From an uncultured Dehalococcoidia bacterium (GTDB taxonomy: Bacteria > Chloroflexota > Dehalococcoidia > Lucifugimonadales > UBA3495), in contig OY282494.1 of the NCBI GenBank assembly GCA_958296385.1, positions 1,959,537 through 2,023,536 on the forward strand: DNA of 64,000 bases, in the 5' to 3' direction. The notes beneath the pieces were generated by a model, which ran no database searches, was not told the DNA's origin, and was given only the letters and a program-made list of their open reading frames with translations. Both the position numbers and the translations under genes were made by a program. Shown one piece after another: positions 42,486 to 50,502 of this stretch (the stretch's first letter is position 1; each line of letters opens with the position of its first letter).

Positions 42486-43943
42486 GTGCCGGATACCGAA
42501 CCTCCGCTTGTCGCGCCCCCTCCATCCGGGGTGGATTGGCCCGACCTAACCAGCCGCCTCGCCGCGCTGGTCGGAACCGAGCACGTCCTCACCGACCCGC
42601 AATCCCTCGACCGCTACTCGGCGGACGCGCTGATGCCCCAGCTGGCCTACCATGCGGAGTCGGCCTTTGAGCCGCTGGCCGACGTGGTGGTGCGCCCCGC
42701 CGATACCGGCGAGGTTTCGGCCGTAGTTGCCCTGGCGCAGCAGCAGGCCATCCCGCTGGTGCCTTACGGCGGCGGCACCGGCGTAATGGGCGCCGTCCTC
42801 CCCCTGCGCGGCGGCATCCTCCTCGACCTCAGCCGCCTGAACCGCCTCCTCTCCGTAAGCCCGGAATCGCTAACGGCGGAAGTGCAGGGCGGAATGATAC
42901 TGGAGGATTTCTACGCCAGCCTGGAACCCTACGGCCTGATGCCCGGCCACGACCCTTACAGCGTCCCCATCGCAACGGTGGCCGGCGCCATCTCCACCAA
43001 CGGCGTAGGCTACCGCGCCGCCGCCTTCGGCCCGATGGGCGACCAGGTAGTTGGCCTGGAGGCCGTGCTCCCCGATGGCCGCATCATTGAAACCAGGGCC
43101 GTCCCCAAACTGTCCTCGGGCCCCAACCTCAAGCACCTGTTCATCGGTTCGGAGGGCGTCTTTGGCGTCATCACCCGCGCGACAATCAACGTGTTTCGCA
43201 TCCCGGAGGCCAGCGCCTACGCCACCTATGAGTTTGACGACTTCGCCGCCGGATTCGCCGCCGTCCGCGCAATGACGGCCCTGGGCATCCGGCCCACCCT
43301 GCTGGACTTGACCGAGGACTACGCCGGCATCCTGCTCTATCTGCTGTTCGAGGGATTCCGGGAGGGCGTTGACGCCGGCATATCCCGCACCGCGCAAGTC
43401 TGCCAGGCCGCCGGCGGCCGGAACGCCGGCCCGGAACCCACCCAGGAATACTGGCGCCGCCGCCACGATTCGGCCCTGAACTACCGTCAAAACGCCCTGG
43501 GCCGCCCCCGCCAGGAACGCTGGGCCCGTGGCTGGGGCCGCACCATCGATTACCTGCACATGAGCCTGCCCGCCGGCCGGGTAATGGAGTACCGCCAACG
43601 CGCCGACGAACTGCTGGCAGCACGCGACATAGCCGTAGTTGAATACTGCATCTGGAGCCGCCCGGAGTTTTTCTCGATGCTGGTAGCGCCGGCCGACGAA
43701 CGCCAGCGCAACCGCCGCGCGTGGGATGACCCGGCAGTGCGCGGCAACCTGGCCGCCGGGGTGGACGAAGTGCTGGAGCTGGCCCAGGACATGGGCGGCA
43801 TTATGGAATACTGCCACGGCGTAGGCGTAAAACTGAACCACCTGCTGCCCCGCGAACAAGGCGCCAGCCGCCAGGCCCTGCTGGAACTGAAACAGCTGCT
43901 GGACCCGGCGGGGATTATGAATCCGGGAAAGCTGGCCCTGTAA
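42486..43943 (+). CDS. FAD-linked oxidase (GlcD/alkyl-DHAP synthase-like)
   Basis: The protein has 485 residues. The N-terminal PCMH-type FAD domain has ADVVVRPADTGEVSAVVALAQQQAIPLVPYGGGTGVMGAV, LLDLSRLNRLL, TAEVQGGMILEDF, DPYSVPIATVAGAISTNGVGY and HLFIGSEGVFGVITRATINVFR. The C-terminal cap ends in the conserved HGVGVKLNHLLPRE and LKQLLDPAGIMNPGKL. This points to a flavin oxidoreductase acting on 2-hydroxy acids or related substrates; the exact substrate is open. The GTG start lies four bases after the cysS stop. A clear terminator follows the gene. Confidence 0.86.
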   Translation: MPDTEPPLVAPPPSGVDWPDLTSRLAALVGTEHVLTDPQSLDRYSADALMPQLAYHAESAFEPLADVVVRPADTGEVSAVVALAQQQAIPLVPYGGGTGVMGAVLPLRGGILLDLSRLNRLLSVSPESLTAEVQGGMILEDFYASLEPYGLMPGHDPYSVPIATVAGAISTNGVGYRAAAFGPMGDQVVGLEAVLPDGRIIETRAVPKLSSGPNLKHLFIGSEGVFGVITRATINVFRIPEASAYATYEFDDFAAGFAAVRAMTALGIRPTLLDLTEDYAGILLYLLFEGFREGVDAGISRTAQVCQAAGGRNAGPEPTQEYWRRRHDSALNYRQNALGRPRQERWARGWGRTIDYLHMSLPAGRVMEYRQRADELLAARDIAVVEYCIWSRPEFFSMLVAPADERQRNRRAWDDPAVRGNLAAGVDEVLELAQDMGGIMEYCHGVGVKLNHLLPREQGASRQALLELKQLLDPAGIMNPGKLAL

Positions 43944-43992
43944 GCCCTTTGCCGGAGCGGACGGGGCCGTTAGCCCGTTCCGAGAACGCCCA

Positions 43993-44017
43993 ACGACCGT
44001 GTGGCGGTCGTTTTTTT
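43993..44017 (+). terminator. Rho-independent terminator after the ispF-cysS-FAD oxidase run
   Basis: ACGACCG pairs with CGGTCGT across a five-base loop (TGTGG), followed immediately by seven T residues. Confidence 0.85.
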
Positions 44018-44087
44018 GTGTCCGGACTATACGCCCATCCGATTATCCACATCGCAAAATCCGATATGTAACCGCACCGAATATCTA

Positions 44088-44116
44088 TTGACACGATACG
44101 GCCCGTTTGCTATCAT
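44088..44116 (+). promoter_or_regulatory. Strong promoter of the small 44168 gene
   Basis: A perfect TTGACA (44088-44093), 17 bases, and TATCAT (44111-44116) place transcription start near 44123, 45 bases before the ATG. It lies just after the upstream terminator, so the following gene is an independent unit. Confidence 0.75.
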
Positions 44117-44167
44117 CAATCTAAATGAAATCGCGTCCGCAGTATTGCGCTTAACGCAGGAGGGCAC

Positions 44168-44500
44168 ATGACCACCGTCAAAGAAATCGCAACCGAATCC
44201 CGCCCCATCGCCATCGCCAGCCCGATTGCCGTCGTCGCCCCGGAGACCGTAACGCGGGAGACCGTCGCCCCGAAAACCGCCGCCGTCGTCGTTGACATCT
44301 CCGCCATCCCGGAAACGCCGGCCGAGCTGTTGCAGCAGTGGGCGCCGGCGAAAAAGCCGCTCATCCACACCGTCATCGCCGCCGCGCTGGTGCGCTTCTG
44401 GGACGGCCTCACCGGCCCCGGAATGACGCAGCGGGAGCGGGAGCAGCGCGAGATGTTTGAGCACAGCGGGTACGCCAACAGCGTCCGCCGCTACCTCTAA
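44168..44500 (+). CDS. Small protein of unknown family, own transcription unit
   Basis: The 110-residue frame starts at ATG 44168 with AGGAGGG directly upstream. It is flanked by a near-consensus promoter (44088-44116) and a terminator (44552-44586), which argues for a real and well-expressed gene. I do not recognise the family. The first 45 residues are low-complexity Val/Ala/Thr/Pro with a repeating AxETVTRETVAPKTA theme. The C-terminal half is helical and amphipathic (ETPAELLQQWAPAKKPLIHTVIAAALVRFWDGLTGPG) and ends in a charged REREQREMFEHSGYANSVRRYL tail. No signal peptide is seen. Confidence 0.7.
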   Translation: MTTVKEIATESRPIAIASPIAVVAPETVTRETVAPKTAAVVVDISAIPETPAELLQQWAPAKKPLIHTVIAAALVRFWDGLTGPGMTQREREQREMFEHSGYANSVRRYL

Positions 44501-44551
44501 ACCACCAACCGCAACCGCCGGCCAGACCATCCGGTCGGCAGCCCGTTGGAG

Positions 44552-44586
44552 AGCGGCCGTCGTCATTTTGGCGATGGCCGCTTTTT
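44552..44586 (+). terminator. Rho-independent terminator of the small 44168 gene
   Basis: AGCGGCC (44552-44558) pairs with GGCCGCT (44576-44582), extended by TCG/CGA inside, with a T run from 44582. Confidence 0.8.
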
Positions 44587-44686
44587 GTTGCCCGATGTCC
44601 CCAACCGCCGGTTGGCGCAGTTGCGGTTCAGGCACTAGAATACGGCCCAGCAAACCGACTTTCGCCGCCCGCTTATTGGTGAGATT

Positions 44687-45673
44687 ATGGCGCGCCCCAA
44701 AGCCTTTATTACCCGCACGCTGCTGCCCGATGCGGTGGACATTGTGCGACAGGTTGCCGACGTGGAAATCTGGCCCGACGAATCGCCGCCGCCGCCCGAC
44801 GAGCTGCGCCGCCGGGCCGCCGACGCGGACGGCATCTTGACCACCATTATGGACCGGGTTGACGCCGACTTGATGGACGCCGCGCCCAATCTGCGCGCCA
44901 TCAGCCAGCTGGCGGTGGGGCTGGACAACGTGGACGTTGCCGAGGCTACCCGGCGGGGCATCCCGGTTGGCAACACCCCCGGCGTGCTGTCCAAATCTAC
45001 GGCGGATTTGGCCTTTGCCCTGCTGCTGGGCGCCGCCCGGCGCACGTCGGAAAGCGAACGCTGGCTGCGCGGCGGCAACTGGCGGCTGGCCTTTCACCCC
45101 ACCCACTGGCTGGGGCAGGACGTCCACGAGGCCACCCTGGGCATCGTCGGGCTGGGGCAAATTGGGCTGGAAGTAGCCCGCCGGGCCCGCGGCTTTGATA
45201 TGCGCATCCTCTACCATTCGCGCACCCGCAAGACGGACGCCGAATCCGAGTACGGCGTGGAGTACGCCGACTTTCCCGCCCTGCTGTCCCAAGCGGATTT
45301 CATCATGCTCTGCGTACCGCTAACGTCCCAAACCCACCATCTAATCAGTACCGCCGAGCTAGCAATGATGAAACCGACGGCCATCCTGATTAACGTATCC
45401 CGAGGCCCGGTAGTGGACCCGCAAGCCCTCTACCAGTCCCTGCACGCCAACCGCATCGCCGCCGCCGCCCTGGACGTAACATCGCCCGAACCGATACCGT
45501 CCGACGACCCGCTGCTAACGCTGGACAACCTGACAATAACGCCGCACATCGGCAGCGCCGCCCTGCCCACCCGCCTCAACACAATGAAACTGGCCGCCCG
45601 AAACCTGGCCGCAGCCCTAACCGGCCAACGAATGGAAACCTGCGCCAACCCGGAGGTTTATAACGGGGGGTGA
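44687..45673 (+). CDS. D-2-hydroxyacid dehydrogenase (glyoxylate/hydroxypyruvate reductase type)
   Basis: The protein has 328 residues. The D-isomer-specific dehydrogenase layout is clear: AISQLAVGLDNVDVAEATRRGIPVGNTPGVLSKSTADLAFALLL, the NAD-binding ATLGIVGLGQIGLEVARRARGFDMRILYHSR, catalytic Arg in LINVSRGPVVD, Glu in DVTSPEPIP and His in ITPHIGSAALPTR. It should reduce glyoxylate, hydroxypyruvate or a similar 2-oxoacid with NAD(P)H. One oddity is that the usual DVFxxEPL reads DVTSPEPI, which is common in glyoxylate reductases. It stands alone on its strand. Confidence 0.9.
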   Translation: MARPKAFITRTLLPDAVDIVRQVADVEIWPDESPPPPDELRRRAADADGILTTIMDRVDADLMDAAPNLRAISQLAVGLDNVDVAEATRRGIPVGNTPGVLSKSTADLAFALLLGAARRTSESERWLRGGNWRLAFHPTHWLGQDVHEATLGIVGLGQIGLEVARRARGFDMRILYHSRTRKTDAESEYGVEYADFPALLSQADFIMLCVPLTSQTHHLISTAELAMMKPTAILINVSRGPVVDPQALYQSLHANRIAAAALDVTSPEPIPSDDPLLTLDNLTITPHIGSAALPTRLNTMKLAARNLAAALTGQRMETCANPEVYNGG

Positions 45674-45684
45674 GGGACGGCGGG

Positions 45685-46005
45685 TCAGGCAAGCAAAGCG
45701 CTAACCAGCCGGTTCAGGCTAACGCCCTCCTCAGCGGCCTTGACGACTAGGGCCCGGTGGATCTCCGGCGGCACGCGCACGACAAACCGGCCGCTGAAAG
45801 TCCGGTCCGCCAGCGGCTCCGGCGGCGTTTCGCCATTGTCCAGCATATCGGCAACACAATCGCGCACCAAAGCCCTGATGCCCGCGAAAGCCGCTTCCTG
45901 ATTCGGATCGAGCCAGCTCAGCGAGGGGAACTCGGTGCAAAGCCCAACGTACTCCGCATCCTCCGCAGACCACGTAACCCGGTATGTGTAATGGTCAGTA
46001 TTCAT
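45685..46005 (-). CDS. hicB: HicB-family antitoxin
   Basis: The protein has 106 residues. The N-terminal partial RNase H-like fold (YRVTWSAEDAEYVGLCTEFPSLSWLDPNQEAAFAGIRALV) is the HicB sensor/neutralising domain. The C-terminal segment GRFVVRVPPEIHRALVVKAAEEGVSLNRLVSALLA is a ribbon-helix-helix DNA-binding domain. It overlaps the end of the upstream hicA-like gene by 11 bases, the usual hicA-hicB order. It is expected to bind the toxin and repress the operon promoter. Confidence 0.88.
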   Translation of the reverse strand: MNTDHYTYRVTWSAEDAEYVGLCTEFPSLSWLDPNQEAAFAGIRALVRDCVADMLDNGETPPEPLADRTFSGRFVVRVPPEIHRALVVKAAEEGVSLNRLVSALLA

Positions 46006-46240
46006 CTCGCAACTGCGTAAGGGCCTTGATGACCTGTCGCACCTGATACGGCTTGGCCATGCCCCTCATGCTCTGAATGTTCACTCTAGGATCGCCGGGC
46101 CACGGCATCTTATAAACCCGATGGCTTGTCGCATTTTGCCTGGCTTGCCCGAAAAAACAATCGCAAATCCGAACGAGGCGAGCGAACCTGATTCCACTCG
46201 GGTTAGCACTGAGCTCGGTAATCGCAGAATTGACGTCCAT
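45995..46240 (-). CDS. hicA: HicA-like mRNA interferase toxin
   Basis: The protein has 81 residues. The dsRBD-like toxin pattern is visible: the catalytic-His segment NATSHRVYKMPWPGDPRVNIQ and the ending KPYQVRQVIKALTQL. The N-terminus is longer than in minimal HicA and includes SAITELSANPSGIRFARLVRICDCFFG. ATG 46240 has GGAG eight bases upstream. It is first gene of a two-gene operon with hicB and is expected to cleave mRNA when freed from HicB. Confidence 0.85.
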   Translation of the reverse strand: MDVNSAITELSANPSGIRFARLVRICDCFFGQARQNATSHRVYKMPWPGDPRVNIQSMRGMAKPYQVRQVIKALTQLRDEY

Positions 46241-46311
46241 AATCGTTTCTCCGTATTCTGTGCGGTAATGTAGCGCATGGTGCGTGCTCCTTCATAAAAA
46301 TGGTGTCAATA

Positions 46312-46340
46312 GTAGTACCGTAACCTTGGGCTTCTGTCAA
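46312..46340 (-). promoter_or_regulatory. Promoter of the hicAB operon
   Basis: On the minus strand there is TTGACA (46340-46335), 17 bases, and TACTAC (46317-46312). A second TTGACA lies 31 bases further in. This predicts a leader of about 65 bases that contains an AAGGAG site 8 bases ahead of another ATG (46278) in a different frame. Confidence 0.55.
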
Positions 46341-46488
46341 GTGGATTCCTCTCACAGGGGCGTACCTCGTCTCTCATTCTGAGCACAGCAAAGGATGACA
46401 AACGGAAAGGTAGTATGACAGCGGAGCCCCCGGTGTGGTGCGTGCTAGAATAGGCGCTATCTTGGGCCGTATCCGGCCGGAGGGCGCT

Positions 46489-47946
46489 ATGCTGACTCGC
46501 CTGGAAGTCAACGGGTTTAAAAATCTGGTGGATTTTGCGCTGGATTTTGGGCCTTATACCTGCATTGCCGGCCCCAACGGCGTGGGCAAATCCAACATAT
46601 TTGACGCTATTCGCTTTCTGTCGCTGCTGACCGAATGCACCATCAATCAGGCTGCGCTGCAAATTCGCAGCTTTGGCGATGATACCGGGGATATTGCCGA
46701 CCTGTTTTTCTCGGATGGCACTGAATCAGCCCAGCGTATTGAGTTTGCCGCCGAGATGATAGTTGACAAGGAAGTAGCGGACGATTTCGGCAGAAAGGCT
46801 ATTCCATCGTCGTCATTCTTGCGCTATGAAGTAAAGTTCAGGCACGACCCGCCTTCGTCAGCGGCCGGGCCGTTGGGCGGCTTGATTTTGGAATGGGAGC
46901 AGTTGCGGTTAATCCCGCAAAGGCAAGCCGCGTCAAAGCTGCGCTTTCCGCACCGCAAGCAGGAGTTCCGGGACAGCGTAGTTTATAACCGCCGGCACAG
47001 TCGCTCCGGCTATATCTCTACCGATGTTGACGGCGAAACCGGGCAAGCAATAATTTTGGTACACCAGGATGGCGGCTCGCATGGCAAGGGGAGGCCGGCG
47101 CCGGCGGCGGGGGCGCCCCGTACCATCATCGGCAGCGAGAATACGGCGGCCACTCCTACGATACTGGCCGCGCGGCGAGAGATGCAGCGCTGGCGGGTGC
47201 TGGCCCTGGAGCCGTCGGCAATGCGCCGCCCCGACCGCTTTACCGATGCGCCCGACATCACCGCCAGCGGCGGGCATATTCCCGCCACTCTATACCATCT
47301 GGCCAACTCGCCGCCCGCATCCGATAACCCGGACGACCCGCCCGATGATGTTCTGGGCCGGATTGCCGCCCGGTTAGCCAACCTGGTTCCCGTCAAATCC
47401 GTTAGAGCGGTGCGGGATGACGTTCGCCAACTCTATTTGCTGGAACTGGAAGAACATTCCGGCGTACACCTGCGGGCCAACTCTATATCCGATGGCACCC
47501 TGCGTTTTCTGGCCTTGACTGCGATTGCGGAAGCGACCGATGCTACCGGCCTGTATTGTATGGAGGAACCGGAGAACGGCATCCATCCGGAGAAGCTGGG
47601 GGCAATGAACCGGCTGCTGCACGACATTGCCGTTGACCCGGACGAATCCGTGGCCGCCGACAACCCGCTGCGCCAAGTTATCGTGGCCACTCACTCACCT
47701 TATTTCGTGCAACTGCAAAACAAAGATGAACTGGTGCTGGCCAAGAACCCTGCTGTCCAGTCGGCATCCGGCAACGTTATACTGCCGTTGAAATGCTATC
47801 CCCTGCATGATTCGTGGCGCGAGCGGGCCGGTAACGACGGTACAGCCAAAGCGCAGGGTGTGGGCATCCTGGCATTCCATTCGTACCTTGCCGTGCCGGA
47901 GGACGCACAATTGAAATTCCCGCCCGAGTTCTGGGAAGTGCCATGA
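46489..47946 (+). CDS. AAA (ABC/SMC-like, AAA_21) ATPase of a two-gene pair
   Basis: The protein has 485 residues starting at ATG 46489 behind GGAGGG. The Walker A is FGPYTCIAGPNGVGKSNIFDAI (about 21-42). Late in the protein are the signature-like ISDGTLRFLALTAI and a Walker B CMEEPENGIHPEKL, followed by the switch VIVATHSPYFVQL. This is the domain order of OLD/RecF-type ATPases. Between them is a large insert with a long charged region. The stop overlaps the start of the next gene by four bases (ATGA). Paired with a TOPRIM-like protein, it resembles PARIS, AbiL or two-gene OLD anti-phage systems; which one, if any, is not decidable by eye. Confidence 0.85.
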   Translation: MLTRLEVNGFKNLVDFALDFGPYTCIAGPNGVGKSNIFDAIRFLSLLTECTINQAALQIRSFGDDTGDIADLFFSDGTESAQRIEFAAEMIVDKEVADDFGRKAIPSSSFLRYEVKFRHDPPSSAAGPLGGLILEWEQLRLIPQRQAASKLRFPHRKQEFRDSVVYNRRHSRSGYISTDVDGETGQAIILVHQDGGSHGKGRPAPAAGAPRTIIGSENTAATPTILAARREMQRWRVLALEPSAMRRPDRFTDAPDITASGGHIPATLYHLANSPPASDNPDDPPDDVLGRIAARLANLVPVKSVRAVRDDVRQLYLLELEEHSGVHLRANSISDGTLRFLALTAIAEATDATGLYCMEEPENGIHPEKLGAMNRLLHDIAVDPDESVAADNPLRQVIVATHSPYFVQLQNKDELVLAKNPAVQSASGNVILPLKCYPLHDSWRERAGNDGTAKAQGVGILAFHSYLAVPEDAQLKFPPEFWEVP

Positions 47947-48584
47947 TAATCCGGTTCTTGCTGGTCTGTGAAGGGCCATCCGACGCGGCGCTAGTGCCCC
48001 ACATCAGGGCGCTTTTAATCCATCATGGAGTAGTAGAAGCGGATGGGACAGCATCATACGGAGGGCGCACCTTGGCGGATAAAATACGCCTTGGTTTGCA
48101 GTTGTACGAGGGGATTAACCTGCTGTTCGTTCATCGTGATGCGGACGACTACCGCGATACCCCGGCAGCGGGCCCAAAGACGCGCTATGACGAGATTGCA
48201 GCGGGAGTTAGGTGCGCAGAATACGGTGGCGTTCATGTTCCAATAGTACCAGTGTGTATGACCGAAGCCTGGCTGCTGGGCGACGAAACGGCAATCCGCC
48301 GGGTCTCCGGGCGGCCCAACGGAATGGAACCCCTCGATTTGCCGTTAGTTAGCCAGCTGGAGGAAATTCTTGATCCCAAAGACGTTTTACGAGACGCCTT
48401 GACGCGGGCTGGCGCTCCGAAAGGGAATCGGAGGCGCAAGAATTTCCATAATGACTTTGGCAATTTTCGCCGCCAGCTATTGGAAAACCTCCCCATCGGC
48501 GGCCCGTTGGAGCAGTTGTCATCGTGGGCGCGGTTTCGTGATGATGCGCGGGCGGCTTTGTTGCGGGTAGCGCCGGGGTTGTGA
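47943..48584 (+). CDS. DUF4276/TOPRIM-like partner of the AAA ATPase
   Basis: The protein has 213 residues. The N-terminus FLLVCEGPSDAALV (Glu10) and the later LFVHRDADDYRD (Asp66, Asp68) form the acidic set of a TOPRIM nuclease/primase fold. VPVCMTEAWLLGDETAI and the C-terminal GNRRRKNFHNDFGNFRRQLLENLP resemble DUF4276 proteins. It is translationally coupled to the ATPase gene. In known two-component systems the TOPRIM subunit is the effector nuclease released or activated by the ATPase. The acidic residues look intact. Confidence 0.78.
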   Translation: MIIRFLLVCEGPSDAALVPHIRALLIHHGVVEADGTASYGGRTLADKIRLGLQLYEGINLLFVHRDADDYRDTPAAGPKTRYDEIAAGVRCAEYGGVHVPIVPVCMTEAWLLGDETAIRRVSGRPNGMEPLDLPLVSQLEEILDPKDVLRDALTRAGAPKGNRRRKNFHNDFGNFRRQLLENLPIGGPLEQLSSWARFRDDARAALLRVAPGL

Positions 48585-48585
48585 C

Positions 48586-49884
48586 GTGCACGTTTTTATT
48601 GCTTACATTTCGGCGCGTGTGCCGTTTTATTATGGGTGGGTTGTGCTGGGGGCGGCTGGCAGCAGTATGTTTGTGCGTAATGCGGCCGGGAGCCTTACTT
48701 TTGCCGTTTTTGTGCCGCTGATTGCTGAGGATACCGGGTGGAGCCGCGCTTTGATTGGCGGGGCGGCGGCTTTGGGCGGGTTGCTGGCTACGGGGGCATC
48801 GCCGCCGGTGGGGTGGGCTATTGACCGTTTTGGCGCGCGCATTGTGCTGGTGGGGGGACTGGTAATCGTTGGGCTGAGCACTATTGCGCTGGCCTGGCTG
48901 GAAATACACATCGCTATCTTTTATGCGGCAATGTCCGTGGGGCGCATCATGTTCAGCAGTCCGCTGAACGTGGGGGCGGCTACGGTGGTGGGGCGGTGGT
49001 TTGTGCGGCAGCGGGGGCGCGCTACCGGGCTGCTGTTTCTCTCTCATTCGGGGGGGATGGCGGTGTTTCCGCTGGTGGCAACGTGGGTCAGCTTTGTGTA
49101 CGGCTGGCAGACGGCCTGGATTGTGCTGGGCGTGATGGTGTACGCCATCGCGCTGGCGCCGGCGGCTCTGCTGGTGGCGCAACGCCCGGAGGACGTGGGG
49201 CTGCTGCCCGACGGCGACCCGCCGGCCGACGCCGCAGCGCCGGCGTCCGGGGGCAGCGTCGCATCCAGACCATCCGCTGCGCCGGCCGAGGCGCAGTGGA
49301 GTACCGGACAGGCGCTGCGGACGCCGGCGCTGTGGGCGCTGGCCATCGGCACCGGGTTTCTGTTCCTGCTGCAATCCGGCACCAACGTTTACCAGGCCGA
49401 CTTGCTGCGCTCCCGGGGCATCGACTTGACGCTTTCGCAGCTTAGCATCGTGGTCAACGCCGCCGGCACGGGGCTGGGCAGCCTGCTGTGGGGGCGCGTG
49501 CTGGACAACTTGCGCGTGTCTTATACCTACGCGGTGGTTGCGCTGATGATGACGGCGGCGCTGGCGCTGTTCGTCGTCGCGGACACGGCGCCGCTGGCGT
49601 TCATCGCCGCCGGCCTGTTCGGTATTGCGGTGGCCGGGATTCTGGTGGTGCCGCCGGTGGCCTACGCCAACTTTTTCGGACGGCAGTCGCTGGGCGCCAT
49701 CCGGGGCGTAACGGAACCGTTCACGTCATTGGGACAGGCGATTGGAGCGGTAGCGTCGGGGCTGGTGTTCCAGTTCGCCGGCACTTACCAATACGCGTTC
49801 GTGGTGTACGCCATCCTGGGCGCGCTGACCGCCGCCGCCCTGCTGCTGGCCCGCCCGCCCCGGCACCCGGCGGCGATTGGGTAG
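48586..49884 (+). CDS. Major facilitator superfamily transporter
   Basis: The protein has 432 residues with 12 predicted membrane helices. It begins VPFYYGWVVLGAAGSSMFVRNAAGSLTFAVFVPLIAEDTGWSR and contains GWAIDRFGARIVLVGGL as the MFS loop 2-3 signature. This start pattern is typical of the oxalate/formate antiporter and monocarboxylate group. A hydrophilic loop rich in Ala/Pro/Ser joins the two halves at about residues 205-235. GTG 48586 is two bases after the previous stop, so it may be read from the same transcript as the ATPase/TOPRIM pair. The substrate is unknown. Confidence 0.88.
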   Translation: MHVFIAYISARVPFYYGWVVLGAAGSSMFVRNAAGSLTFAVFVPLIAEDTGWSRALIGGAAALGGLLATGASPPVGWAIDRFGARIVLVGGLVIVGLSTIALAWLEIHIAIFYAAMSVGRIMFSSPLNVGAATVVGRWFVRQRGRATGLLFLSHSGGMAVFPLVATWVSFVYGWQTAWIVLGVMVYAIALAPAALLVAQRPEDVGLLPDGDPPADAAAPASGGSVASRPSAAPAEAQWSTGQALRTPALWALAIGTGFLFLLQSGTNVYQADLLRSRGIDLTLSQLSIVVNAAGTGLGSLLWGRVLDNLRVSYTYAVVALMMTAALALFVVADTAPLAFIAAGLFGIAVAGILVVPPVAYANFFGRQSLGAIRGVTEPFTSLGQAIGAVASGLVFQFAGTYQYAFVVYAILGALTAAALLLARPPRHPAAIG

Positions 49885-50432
49885 CGTTTCGTTTCAGGCG
49901 GTATGGTATGGTCAAGTCATGATAGGTCATCCGGTGGGATAGAGTTTGGGGTTGGCTGGTATCGGGCGGGTGTGCTAATCGGGCGGTGGGTTCGGTTTGG
50001 TGTCGGTTGGTTTGTTGGTTATCGCCGGAGATTCCAGTCGGTGTCAGCCCTTACGGCCGGAAGGTTTTTACGCAACTATTACGGACCTTCATTTTACGTG
50101 TCCTGCACTTTGGGGGAGCAGCACGCGGGCTGAAGCTCGATACCCTGCGGAGTACCGCCCACGCCGTGGATGCGTCGATGGGTCGGCCTGGCCGATTGCG
50201 GTTTGGATGCTGACGGGGGTGGCCGTGGTGACTGGAAGCTCCGGCGACGTTTGACGCGGTGTTGTGATAGTGTGTTGGCCCCGGTTCCTCAGGGGTGTTC
50301 TCCGGTGGAGAACGGCTGAGGCGGGGATTGGTTGTTGATTTGCCCGATGGATGTATCTTACACGAACCGATGTGCGGTTACAAGGGGTTGGGGTCGCTGA
50401 TTTTTTGGATTTGGCGGGGGATTCTAAGGGGG
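49882..50432 (+). repeat. 0.55-kb dispersed repeat, copy B (plus orientation)
   Basis: This copy begins at the stop codon of the MFS gene and aligns in inverted orientation with 39279-39830. It keeps the same landmarks in order (see copy A). It accounts for most of the gene-free stretch 49885-50502. The best frame across it (49997-50254) contains FYATITDLHFTCPALW, matched in copy A by WYATILDLHFTWPALM, but the ends of the two frames differ. Confidence 0.75.
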
Positions 50433-50437
50433 TGCCG

Positions 50438-50460
50438 CTGGGGGAAATCATTTCCCCCAG
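50438..50460. repeat. Perfect short hairpin between convergent genes
   Basis: Two 11-base arms (CTGGGGGAAAT and its complement) are separated by one base. It lies between the convergent ends of the MFS and SDR genes and could act as a two-way stop, but it has no T run. Confidence 0.5.
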
Positions 50461-50502
50461 ACCCCCTCGTAAAGCAGATTGACGGGGCATCTCCGCGCGT
50501 TC

